From positions 57,940 through 97,006 of the forward strand of contig CAJURN010000010.1 in NCBI GenBank assembly GCA_910589055.1: a stretch of 39,067 nt of DNA. Direction: 5' to 3'. A model generated the notes under the pieces. It saw nothing but the letters and a program-made list of their open reading frames with translations. It had not been told where the DNA came from and did no database searches. Origin of the DNA: an uncultured Muribaculaceae bacterium (GTDB taxonomy: Bacteria; Bacteroidota; Bacteroidia; Bacteroidales; Muribaculaceae). The position numbers were made by a program, and so were the translations under genes. This document shows positions 16,423 through 23,571 of the stretch, in pieces. Each line of letters begins with the position of its first letter. Position 1 is the stretch's first letter.

Positions 16423-17523
16423 ATGACAGAACATCCTGAAAACGACGAACAATACGCCTCTCTTTCAGTCAACAGCGGCGTGTCCCAGCCCCCGATAGTC
16501 AACCCGTATCTCACGCGGCGTCCCCGTCGGAAGCCGCTCCCTGCGGCTTCCGAGCTTGTAGAGGGCATACTTAAAGGCGACATCACCACGCTTAGCCGGG
16601 CCGTGACTCTTGTCGAGAGCCTTGCGCCGGAGCATTACGCCCTGGCGCAGGAAGTGATTGAGAAATGCCTTCCACATTCCGGCAACTCGCGCCGCATCGG
16701 AATCACGGGAGTGCCGGGGGCCGGTAAGAGCACATCTATCGACGTGTTCGGGCTCCACGTGCTCCGCGACGGCGGCAAACTTGCCGTACTGGCTATCGAC
16801 CCGTCGAGCGAGCGCACCAAAGGTTCGATTCTCGGCGACAAGACGCGTATGGAAAAACTTTCGCAGCATCCCGGAGCGTTTATCCGCCCCAGCCCGTCGG
16901 CGGGGTCGCTCGGCGGCGTGGCACGAAAGACCCGCGAGACCATCGTGCTTTGCGAGGCCGCAGGTTACAACAATATTTTTGTCGAGACAGTAGGTGTGGG
17001 ACAGAGTGAGACAGCCGTACATTCCATGGTGGATTTCTTCCTGCTTATTCAGCTCGCCGGAACAGGCGACGAGCTCCAGGGCATCAAGCGCGGAATCATG
17101 GAGATGGCCGATGGTATCGTAATCAACAAAGCCGACGGCGACAACGTGGGTCCGGCTCAGCTTGCCCAGGCTCAGTTCCGCAGCGCCCTGCATCTGTTTC
17201 CGCCCACACAGTCAGGTTGGTCGCCTGAAGTGCTGTGCTATTCCGGATACTACGAACTTGGCATTGCCGAGGTGTGGGAAATGATTGACCGGTATTTCGC
17301 TTTCGTAAAGGAAAACGGTTATTTCGAGAAGAAGCGCCAGCAGCAGGCGCGTTGGTGGATGTACGAGACCATCGACGAGCAATTGCGCAAGAATTTCTTC
17401 GGCAACGAACGCGTGGAGGAACTTCTGAAAAAGAACGAAGGTCTGGTGCTTGCCAACCGTCGCTCAAGTTTCGCCGCCGCCGCCGAGGTGCTTAAATACT
17501 ATTTTGATTCATTAAAGGCATAG
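16423..17523 (+). CDS. meaB: Methylmalonyl-CoA mutase-associated GTPase MeaB
   Basis: A 366-aa G3E-family P-loop GTPase that guards loading and repair of the adenosylcobalamin-dependent methylmalonyl-CoA mutase. Motifs in order: Walker A GVPGAGKS (96-103), LAIDPSS, ETVGVGQSE (switch region), and NKADGD for guanine recognition. The C-terminal helical arm is present. The ATG at 16423 follows a consensus promoter by 27 bp, whereas a longer reading would start at a TTG within the -7 box. The mutase genes are not in this window. The enzyme links this genome to B12 use, relevant to the cobalamin-regulated operon downstream. Confidence 0.94.
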   Translation: MTEHPENDEQYASLSVNSGVSQPPIVNPYLTRRPRRKPLPAASELVEGILKGDITTLSRAVTLVESLAPEHYALAQEVIEKCLPHSGNSRRIGITGVPGAGKSTSIDVFGLHVLRDGGKLAVLAIDPSSERTKGSILGDKTRMEKLSQHPGAFIRPSPSAGSLGGVARKTRETIVLCEAAGYNNIFVETVGVGQSETAVHSMVDFFLLIQLAGTGDELQGIKRGIMEMADGIVINKADGDNVGPAQLAQAQFRSALHLFPPTQSGWSPEVLCYSGYYELGIAEVWEMIDRYFAFVKENGYFEKKRQQQARWWMYETIDEQLRKNFFGNERVEELLKKNEGLVLANRRSSFAAAAEVLKYYFDSLKA

Positions 17524-17534
17524 AAACTTTCAAT

Positions 17535-17939
17535 ATGAAAAAGATTTATATGGCTCTGATTGCGGCATTGGTTTGTGCCGGAGTCACATTCGCAGCCTCC
17601 AAGGAGGATGTGACGGTAAAATTCGATGCCACGACTTTCGATTTCGGCACGATATATTCCGATAACGGTCCTGTGACCCATGTGTTCGAGATGACAAATG
17701 AAGGCAGCGTGCCCGTGGCTATTCTTTCAGCCTCGACAAGCTGCGGATGCACACGTCCCGAATTTCCCAAAAAACCTGTTGCTGCAGGAAAGACAGCTAA
17801 AATCAAGGTTAGTTTCCTTCCGGAGGCTCAGAAGGGCGAAATCCGTCGCGATATCAAACTCCGTCTCAAGTCGGCATCGGGAAAGAACAAGCGCGTGACC
17901 TTGAAAATCGAGGGTGTCGTTGTTCCAAAAGATAAATGA
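17535..17939 (+). CDS. DUF1573 domain protein, exported
   Basis: A 134-aa protein with a type I signal peptide (MKKIYMALIAALVCAGVTFA) and one Ig-like ASH/MSP-type DUF1573 domain. Family marks are TTFDFGTIYSDNGPVTHVFEM, then TNEGSVPVAIL and STSCGCTRPEFP, with the conserved Cys-Gly-Cys. DUF1573 proteins are abundant in Bacteroidota envelopes; their role is unknown. It starts 11 bp after meaB and is probably co-transcribed with it, ending at the hairpin at 17954-17985. Confidence 0.88.
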   Translation: MKKIYMALIAALVCAGVTFAASKEDVTVKFDATTFDFGTIYSDNGPVTHVFEMTNEGSVPVAILSASTSCGCTRPEFPKKPVAAGKTAKIKVSFLPEAQKGEIRRDIKLRLKSASGKNKRVTLKIEGVVVPKDK

Positions 17940-17953
17940 CAGGTATAAAACCC

Positions 17954-17985
17954 AACGTGGAGATGCCTCACGGTATCTCCACGTT
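17954..17985 (+). terminator. Hairpin after the meaB-DUF1573 unit
   Basis: Perfect 11-bp stem AACGTGGAGAT (17954-17964) with ATCTCCACGTT (17975-17985) and a 10-nt loop, 14 bp after the stop codon. The tail is A-rich, not a U-run, so the hairpin may act with Rho or protect the 3' end. The rest of 17940-18259 holds the recA promoter and no convincing gene. Confidence 0.55.
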
Positions 17986-18127
17986 AGATAAATAAACCAA
18001 TCATTATCACATTTCTTGCAATGGAAAAAGTAATTTTGCTATGTACTAATACAACGCACGGAGGTGCGGATGGTTCGCGGCAGAATGAAAAAAAATTACG
18101 ATTACAAATCTTTTAACATCCATGGGC

Positions 18128-18159
18128 TTTTAAGTTGCACACAATTGTGCGTAATTTTG
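18128..18159 (+). promoter_or_regulatory. Promoter of recA with a small dyad in the spacer
   Basis: TTTT (18128-18131, one base off TTTG), a 20-bp spacer, then TAATTTTG (18152-18159), an exact TAnnTTTG. The spacer carries the dyad GCACA-CAAT-TGTGC, a possible repressor site. The recA start is 100 bp downstream. Confidence 0.5.
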
Positions 18160-18259
18160 TAGCGTAAGCTCCCTATATACAAGTGATAAACATCGGACAG
18201 GCTACACATGGCAAGAAATATCTTATCAGAAAAGAAAAATCAAAAAAATAATATACACT

Positions 18260-19435
18260 ATGGCAAAAATCGAAAAAACCAAGAAAGGTGCCGCTAAGGA
18301 AGTTGATCCCAAGGCAGCCCGACTCGATGCCCTCGCTCAGGCAATGGGCAAAATAGAAAAGGCCTATGGCCGCGGAGCCATCATGAAAATGGGCGACGAA
18401 GTGGTTGAAAAAGTTGAGGTGATTCCCACCGGATCCATCGGTCTTAACTATGCGTTGGGTGTCGGCGGTTTCCCCCGCGGACGTATTATCGAGGTCTTCG
18501 GTCCGGAATCGTCCGGTAAGACCACCCTCGCTATCCATGCGATAGCCGAGGCTCAGAAGCGCGGCGGCATCGCAGCAATTATCGACGCCGAACATGCCTT
18601 CGACCGTTTCTACGCCGAAAAACTTGGTGTTGACATCGACAACCTTCTTATTTCCCAGCCGGACAACGGCGAGCAGGCTCTTGAGATTGTCGAGCAGCTT
18701 GTGCGCTCTTCCGCCATCGACATTATCGTGGTTGACTCCGTGGCCGCTCTCACTCCCAAAAACGAAATCGAAGGCGAGATGGGCGACCGCAGCATGGGTC
18801 TCCAGGCGCGTCTTATGTCGCAGGCCATGCGCAAGCTCACCGGTACAATCGCAAAGACTAATACCACCTGTATTTTCATCAACCAGTTGCGTGAGAAAAT
18901 CGGTGTTATGTTCGGACCGAGCGAAACCACCACAGGCGGTAACGCGCTCAAGTTCTACGCTTCAGTACGCGTTGATATCCGCAGCCGCAACCAGATCAAG
19001 GACGGCGATGATGTTCTCGGACGCCGTGCCGCAATCAAGGTTGTGAAAAACAAGGTAGCTCCCCCCTTCAAGCGTGCCGAATTCGATATCATGTTCGGCG
19101 AAGGTATCTCCAAGGCAGGTGAAATTATCGACCTCGGTGTTGATCTGAACGTAATCAAGAAGAGCGGTTCCTGGTTCAGCTACAACGACACCAAGATTGC
19201 CCAGGGCCGTGACGCCGCAAAGCGTGTGATTCAGGACAACCCTGAGCTTGCTGCCGAACTGGAAGAAAAAATCATGGAAGCACTCCGCGAAAGCGAGAAG
19301 CACCCTGCCGGAAAGCCCGTCAAGAAGACTACTGAGAAATCAGAAGAATCTGCTCCCGAAGCCGACGACGATATGCCTACACTCGACTTCGACGACGAAC
19401 TCCCCGACGACTTCTCTATCGAGGAAGACATTTAG
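18260..19435 (+). CDS. recA: Recombinase RecA
   Basis: A 391-aa recombinase that polymerises on single-stranded DNA, catalyses ATP-dependent strand exchange and acts as SOS coprotease where that system exists. Walker A GPESSGKTT is at 81-89. Also present are IIVVDSVAALTPKNEIEGEM (Walker B/L1), the RLMSQAMRKL segment, FINQLREKIGVMFG (L2 region) and the C-terminal domain helix. The tail after about residue 345 is long and acidic (EAPEADDDMPTLDFDDELPD type), which in RecA generally tempers DNA binding. It is longer than the 352-aa E. coli protein by this tail. It is transcribed alone from the promoter at 18128-18159. Confidence 0.98.
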   Translation: MAKIEKTKKGAAKEVDPKAARLDALAQAMGKIEKAYGRGAIMKMGDEVVEKVEVIPTGSIGLNYALGVGGFPRGRIIEVFGPESSGKTTLAIHAIAEAQKRGGIAAIIDAEHAFDRFYAEKLGVDIDNLLISQPDNGEQALEIVEQLVRSSAIDIIVVDSVAALTPKNEIEGEMGDRSMGLQARLMSQAMRKLTGTIAKTNTTCIFINQLREKIGVMFGPSETTTGGNALKFYASVRVDIRSRNQIKDGDDVLGRRAAIKVVKNKVAPPFKRAEFDIMFGEGISKAGEIIDLGVDLNVIKKSGSWFSYNDTKIAQGRDAAKRVIQDNPELAAELEEKIMEALRESEKHPAGKPVKKTTEKSEESAPEADDDMPTLDFDDELPDDFSIEEDI

Positions 19436-19566
19436 TCGCCTTGTCCGCGGAAGATTGAAAAGTAGCTTAGCTACAACAAGCCGCATGGCGGCGACAATAA
19501 TAATAGACCGAACCACATGCTGCTTAAGCTGCAGGTCGGTCGGGTAATAATATGTAATAGAATAAT

Positions 19567-19622
19567 CAAGCTCCATAGGATCGGAATAATTTTTGACACT
19601 TATTCCGCTTCTATGGAGCTTG
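19567..19622. repeat. Long two-part hairpin after recA
   Basis: Outer 12-bp perfect stem CAAGCTCCATAG (19567-19578) with CTATGGAGCTTG (19611-19622), a symmetric 3/3 internal loop, then an 8-bp stem CGGAATAA (19582-19589) with TTATTCCG (19600-19607) and a 10-nt loop. It starts 131 bp after the recA stop. It could be an RNA 3' structure, a small RNA element or a mobile-element fragment. Confidence 0.6.
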
Positions 19623-19660
19623 TGATTTTCGTTGCCAAGGACCGCGAACACTATTCGGTT

Positions 19661-19934
19661 GGAGACAAATCGGCGTCCTACGGACGCCATAATTTCAGAG
19701 CACCATTGCCACGCACACCTCCGCCAAAGGCTCCGGTGTACGTGGTTACTTGTAAATCGGCGTCCCAAGGGACGCCCTTTGTATATTCTCTTAGGAGACT
19801 ATGTTACGGCCTTATTGATGCGCGTTCGGAGAACGCAGATTTAGCAGTAACCCCGTACACCGAAGCCACAGGCGGAGGTGTACGGGGTATATCATACTAA
19901 CGAAGGGGCATCCGGAGGATGCCGATTTGTTTCC
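19661..19934. repeat. REPIN-like pair of inverted about 115-bp units
   Basis: Left unit 19661-19775 and right unit 19820-19934 align head-to-head as imperfect inverted repeats, roughly three-quarters identical. Each has three hairpins in the same order. Left: GGCGTCC dyad (19672-19688), an 11-bp stem (19709-19719 with 19735-19745), and GGCGTCCC dyad (19759-19776). Right, mirrored: GCGTTC dyad (19822-19836), a perfect 12-bp stem (19850-19861 with 19877-19888), and GGCATCC dyad (19907-19923). The core AAATCGGCGTCC recurs. No transposase gene is nearby. The remainder of the 19436-19996 gap holds only the hairpin at 19567-19622. Confidence 0.75.
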
Positions 19935-19996
19935 GATGGAATAGGGCTCTTTCGGCGAAAGCGGCTTGGTAGATATGCTGGTGGGCTTAGACTTGC

Positions 19997-20653
19997 TCAC
20001 TCATCAATTGAATAATTGAGGAAGTCCATCAGGGGCTTGAGGACGCGGAAGGTGAGGGCGGCTTGTTCGGGCCAGTCGGACTTTTCAAAGAATGAGCGGT
20101 CAAGTATGTGTTCCTTGCCGTATTCGGTCAGGCGCAGGAGCTCGGCCTCGGGGTGATTGCGGTCGTAGCCTTTGGGAATCGTTTTGAGCTTGCGCCCATA
20201 CCAACCGGGATAAAGCCGGTTGAGCTCGGGGTCGGAGATAATTTCCCGGAATTCGTCGATATTGTCAACTATGGCCGCACGCAGCTTTTTGAGCATCGGC
20301 GACGGCGGACACCATACACCTCCGTAGAGCGCGCACTCGTCCACGCCGCAGTGGATGTAGTATGCGGCTTTGTCCCAATGGCGTCCTGCCGGGGAGAGCA
20401 GCGCTGAGAAATATGTCTTGTATGGAGTCTTGTCGGGCGAGAAACGCGTGTCGCGGTAGATGCGGTAGAGACAACTCTTGGCATCCACGTGGGCGAGCGA
20501 CGGGTCGAATTCGGTTGCCATTATGTCGATAAGACGTTGAAGGTCGGCAATCCACGACTGACGTATTGCCTCATATTCGGGCTTGTGCATCGCAAACCAT
20601 TCGCGATTGTTGTTGTCGCGCAGCCCTTCAAGAAATTCAAAGGGAGAAATCAT
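19997..20653 (-). CDS. DUF2461 domain protein
   Basis: A 218-aa cytoplasmic protein of the DUF2461/TIGR02453 family, whose function is unknown. It shows the conserved opening FLEGLRDNNNREWFAMHKPEYE and the central YRIYRDTRFSPDKTPYKTYF, then a GGVWCPPSP segment. The length is typical. It is the last gene of the psd-pssA-DUF4834-DUF2461 run, 18 bp after the DUF4834 gene, and probably rides on that operon's promoters. Confidence 0.9.
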   Translation of the reverse strand: MISPFEFLEGLRDNNNREWFAMHKPEYEAIRQSWIADLQRLIDIMATEFDPSLAHVDAKSCLYRIYRDTRFSPDKTPYKTYFSALLSPAGRHWDKAAYYIHCGVDECALYGGVWCPPSPMLKKLRAAIVDNIDEFREIISDPELNRLYPGWYGRKLKTIPKGYDRNHPEAELLRLTEYGKEHILDRSFFEKSDWPEQAALTFRVLKPLMDFLNYSIDE

Positions 20654-20671
20654 TTTTATGCAGGAGGTGGG

Positions 20672-21004
20672 TTATTTTTCGGGTATCTCTTCCCATTCCG
20701 CATCGGAAATCTGCGGTTCGGGACGGAAATCGGTCTTGGTGGTCTCGGAGTAGGTCACGGTTTCGGAAATTTCCTCGAAAGCGACATATTCGCCCACCGA
20801 CGGGTCAATTTTTTTCTTCTTGCGATGAGGTGCACCGTATGGAGCGCCTGAACGGTCGGCCGAGCCTTGGTTGCCGGAATTGCCGCGGAAGCTGTTGTAC
20901 AGGTCGCGGAATTGCTTGCGAGTGCGATAAACCTGCAAGGCAATCTTGCCCAACGGCACGATGATGAAGAATATTATAATGAATAAAAGGAGAAATGTCA
21001 GCAT
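20672..21004 (-). CDS. DUF4834 small membrane-anchored protein
   Basis: A 110-aa protein. One N-terminal membrane helix (LTFLLLFIIIFFIIVPL, about 2-18) is followed by a basic segment (RTRKQFRDLYNSFRG) and an acidic, disordered tail (EEISETVTYSETTKTDFRP). This is the layout of the Bacteroidota-specific DUF4834 family, which is often found beside phospholipid genes, as here. No function is known. Confidence 0.8.
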   Translation of the reverse strand: MLTFLLLFIIIFFIIVPLGKIALQVYRTRKQFRDLYNSFRGNSGNQGSADRSGAPYGAPHRKKKKIDPSVGEYVAFEEISETVTYSETTKTDFRPEPQISDAEWEEIPEK

Positions 21005-21041
21005 GTGTTTTTAGAGATTGTTTGAAGATTCAGCGTTGCTT

Positions 21042-21731
21042 TCAGATATGTTTTCTGCGGACAAGCGAAATCAGGAAGTAGAGCAGTATTGTCCATGCGA
21101 GGCCTGAAAGGCCATAGAGTGCCACGAACACGATTGCGGCCACGATGATAGTGTAGCGGCTGAAATTCTCGCGCAGTTCGAAGTTCTTGAATTTAAGCGA
21201 GAACATCTTGAAGCGTCCTACCATTGCGAGCGACAGAAGCACCGTGAGGATGACGATGATGGCTGTGCCGGGATAACCGTAAGACTGAATCCAGGCGCAT
21301 GTGCCGATCCAGAATATGGCATTTGCAGGAATGGGAAGGCCGCGGAAAGTGGTTGCCTGTTCGGTATCGTTGTTGAACTTGGCGAGACGTAGTGCTCCGA
21401 ATACCGGAAGCAGCAGAGCCGTGTAGCAGAGCCAGGGCGTGGCTGAATATTCGAGTGACACGTTGAGCAGCATCATTGCGGGAGCCACACCGAAGCTGAC
21501 GAGGTCGGACAATGAGTCGAGGTCCTTGCCAAGTGGAGAGAAGGCTTTGAGAAGACGCGCGGCGGCTCCGTCACAGAAGTCGAAGAGCGCGGCGGCGGCA
21601 ATTGCCATGTAGGCCCATTCCAGTCCTGTGAGCGAACCGAAATATTCGCCGGAGTGAAACGACATTATTATTGCTACACAACCGGAGAGGAGGTTAAGAC
21701 ATGTAATTGTATTGGGGAGCCACTTGAGCAT
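21042..21731 (-). CDS. pssA: CDP-diacylglycerol-serine O-phosphatidyltransferase
   Basis: A 229-aa integral membrane enzyme making phosphatidylserine from CDP-diacylglycerol and serine. The CDP-alcohol phosphotransferase signature is intact: D54-G55-x2-A58-R59-x8-G68-x3-D72-x3-D76, within LFDFCDGAAARLLKAFSPLG and the following residues. Six or so hydrophobic helices complete the fold. It lies 58 bp after psd, the next enzyme in the pathway, so the two produce phosphatidylethanolamine together. Confidence 0.95.
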   Translation of the reverse strand: MLKWLPNTITCLNLLSGCVAIIMSFHSGEYFGSLTGLEWAYMAIAAAALFDFCDGAAARLLKAFSPLGKDLDSLSDLVSFGVAPAMMLLNVSLEYSATPWLCYTALLLPVFGALRLAKFNNDTEQATTFRGLPIPANAIFWIGTCAWIQSYGYPGTAIIVILTVLLSLAMVGRFKMFSLKFKNFELRENFSRYTIIVAAIVFVALYGLSGLAWTILLYFLISLVRRKHI

Positions 21732-21789
21732 GTTGTTTTCTTATTAGAGGGTGTTTTTACTGTGTGGCGCTCGGCGGTTGCTTATCCGT

Positions 21790-22470
21790 TCAGGCCTGAG
21801 CCTCGGGATGCAGGCGGCCTACTTCGGTTACGCCACCGGTGGTCTTGTCGCCTATCTTGACGTAGATTTCAGTTCCGAGCGGCAGATAGAGATCCACTCG
21901 CGAGCCGAATTTTATGAAGCCCATGTGGTCTTCGATTGAGGCTTCGTCGCCGGGCTGTGCATATGTGACGATGCGGCGGGCCATGGCGCCTGCAATCTGA
22001 CGCATGAGCACGAGCTGCCCCTCGGGGGTGCGGATCACGACTGTGGAGCGTTCGTTCTCGGTGCTTGATTTTGGAAGGTATGCAGCCATGAAGCGTCCCG
22101 GATGGTGCTTGGTGAAGACAACTTCGCCGTCGACCGGAAACCAGTTGGCATGTACATTGAAAATGCTCATGAACACCGACAACTGTATGCATCGGCATTT
22201 GAGATATTCGCTTTCGAAGGTTTCTTCAAGAGCCACCACAGTGCCGTCGGCGCTGGCTACAACCACGTTTTCGGGGTTGCCGTGGAACTGGCGGCGGGGT
22301 GAGCGGAAGAAATTCACCACAAGCAGATAGAAAACCGCCGACACAACGCTAACGCTCGCCGCAATGGCGTAGGGACGAACCCAAAGCCACAACGGGATGT
22401 TGATAATCAGCAGGATAGCCAGCAGGATTATCAAGATATGAGTGCCTTCATGATGGATTTTTACTCTCAT
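21790..22470 (-). CDS. psd: Phosphatidylserine decarboxylase proenzyme
   Basis: A 226-aa pyruvoyl enzyme converting phosphatidylserine to phosphatidylethanolamine. Two N-terminal membrane helices (about 11-29 and 35-54) are followed by VVASADGTVVALEE, FMSIFNVHANWFPVDG and the processing site KFGSRVDL. Cleavage between G189 and S190 would give the alpha chain with its N-terminal pyruvoyl group. This is the short Psd type common in Bacteroidota. It is the first gene of its operon, directly downstream of two tandem consensus promoters. Confidence 0.95.
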   Translation of the reverse strand: MRVKIHHEGTHILIILLAILLIINIPLWLWVRPYAIAASVSVVSAVFYLLVVNFFRSPRRQFHGNPENVVVASADGTVVALEETFESEYLKCRCIQLSVFMSIFNVHANWFPVDGEVVFTKHHPGRFMAAYLPKSSTENERSTVVIRTPEGQLVLMRQIAGAMARRIVTYAQPGDEASIEDHMGFIKFGSRVDLYLPLGTEIYVKIGDKTTGGVTEVGRLHPEAQA

Positions 22471-22498
22471 TTTGCGAGGTTAGTGCTTGTAGTAAATG

Positions 22499-22530
22499 CA
22501 AAGATACGAATAAGTCGAGAGCAATGCAAA
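22499..22530 (-). promoter_or_regulatory. Proximal promoter P1 of the psd operon
   Basis: Minus strand TTTG (RC of 22527-22530), exactly 20 bp, TATCTTTG (RC of 22499-22506): a full consensus match. The psd start is 28 bp downstream. Confidence 0.75.
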
Positions 22531-22575
22531 AATTTTTTTTGACATTGCCGAGCGAGAGTATCTAAGACCGAAGGT

Positions 22576-22607
22576 CAAAGATACGAATAAGTCGAGAGCA
22601 ATGCAAA
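22576..22607 (-). promoter_or_regulatory. Distal promoter P2 of the psd operon
   Basis: The same TTTG-N20-TATCTTTG (RC of 22604-22607 and 22576-22583) in a copy 77 bp upstream of P1. Its -33 end lies in a 12-bp-arm palindrome (22598-22622). Confidence 0.65.
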
Positions 22608-22627
22608 AATTTTTTGCATTGCGTTTA

Positions 22628-23464
22628 TTAAAGTTCTACACGGGAGGCACGCACATCCACATCCATGAATACTGATGCGAGCGATGAAAAATGCTCGGCA
22701 TCGTCGGTGGTGAGATAAGTAGCGTTTCCTCCGCGGGTGATTTTACGGTCGATTTCGGGATGGCGGCGCAGATAGTCGACAAGCGATTCGGCCACGATTT
22801 CGCCCTGCGACAGCAAGGCTACGCCTTCGGGAAGGAAGCGGCGTATTTTGTCGAGGAGCAGAGGGTAGTGGGTGCATCCGAGAATCAGCGAATCTATGTC
22901 GGGGCATTGGCCGAACAGTTGCCGGATATATTTGTCAACGAAATAATCAGCCCCCGGATCGTTTGCCTCACGGTTCTCGACCAATGGCACCCACATGGGG
23001 CATGCCTGGCTGAACACGTGGAAGTCAGGATGAAGTTTGGCAATCTCGATGTCGTAGGATTTCGAGGCCACGGTGCCGGGAGTTCCGAACACGCCTATGT
23101 TGCCGTTGCGGCTGTAACGGCCCACGGCTTCCACTGTCGGACGGATAACACCCAATACGCGCCTGTCGGGGTCGAGCCTCGCGAGGTCGCGTTGCTGGAT
23201 TGTGCGCAGGGCCTTGGCTGAGGCAGTGTTGCAGGCGAGTATCACCAGATGGCATCCGCGGCTGAAGAGATATTCCACAGCCTGCAAGGTGAAGCGGTAC
23301 ACGATGTCGAACGATCGTGTGCCGTAGGGAGCGCGTGCGTTGTCGCCGAGATATATATAGTCGGCGTCGGGGATTGCCTGACGTATGCTGCGCAGTATCG
23401 TGAGGCCGCCGAATCCGGAGTCGAAAACTCCTATCGGGCCGGGTGCGTCCGGAAGTGTTAACAT
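22628..23464 (-). CDS. murI: Glutamate racemase
   Basis: A 278-aa cytoplasmic enzyme providing D-glutamate for peptidoglycan. Hallmarks: IGVFDSGFGGLT (11-22), DNARAPYG, the first catalytic cysteine in ILACNTAS (C78), and the second in LGCTHYPLL (C197). Both cysteines needed for two-base racemisation are present. The start at 23464 follows a short A-rich stretch. It ends just upstream of the psd promoters. Confidence 0.96.
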   Translation of the reverse strand: MLTLPDAPGPIGVFDSGFGGLTILRSIRQAIPDADYIYLGDNARAPYGTRSFDIVYRFTLQAVEYLFSRGCHLVILACNTASAKALRTIQQRDLARLDPDRRVLGVIRPTVEAVGRYSRNGNIGVFGTPGTVASKSYDIEIAKLHPDFHVFSQACPMWVPLVENREANDPGADYFVDKYIRQLFGQCPDIDSLILGCTHYPLLLDKIRRFLPEGVALLSQGEIVAESLVDYLRRHPEIDRKITRGGNATYLTTDDAEHFSSLASVFMDVDVRASRVEL

Positions 23465-23478
23465 TTTTAGTGTGAATA

Positions 23479-23521
23479 ACCCCGGGGAGCGCTGACGGGG
23501 CTACGGCAGGCTCCACGGGGT
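23479..23521. repeat. GC-rich hairpin between pgi and murI
   Basis: A 12-bp stem with one mismatch: ACCCCGGGGAGC (23479-23490) against GCTCCACGGGGT (23510-23521). On the plus strand it is followed by TATATTTTTA. It lies 15 bp before the murI start, so it may dampen read-through from pgi or lie in the murI leader. Confidence 0.5.
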
Positions 23522-23538
23522 ATATTTTTATATATGAT

Positions 23539-23561
23539 TTATATTATAATGTATAATATAA
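23539..23561 (-). terminator. A/T hairpin just after pgi
   Basis: Perfect 10-bp stem TTATATTATA (23539-23548) with TATAATATAA (23552-23561) and a 3-nt loop, 10 bp past the pgi stop. It has no G-C pairs, so it is at best a weak terminator. Confidence 0.35.
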
Positions 23562-23571
23562 TAATGTGTCC

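Larger units (their letters stand above)
22499..22615. repeat. 40-bp direct repeat carrying both psd promoters
   Basis: 22499-22538 and 22576-22615 are identical over 40 bp, at a 77-bp period. The identical part spans both promoter boxes and the whole spacer. Confidence 0.9.

Noticed and set aside
18021..18116. A 31-codon ORF (MEKVILLCTNTTHGG...) upstream of recA
   Set aside because: Short, with no recognisable family, poor start context, and located in the recA leader region; could arise by chance.
19517..19900. Plus-strand ORFs of 70-127 codons after recA
   Set aside because: They run through the inverted repeat units and hairpins and show no protein-like pattern.
22598..22622. A perfect palindrome GCAATGCAAAAA...TTTTTGCATTGC as terminator of murI
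   Set aside because: It has essentially no loop and overlaps the distal psd promoter; better read as part of the promoter repeat.
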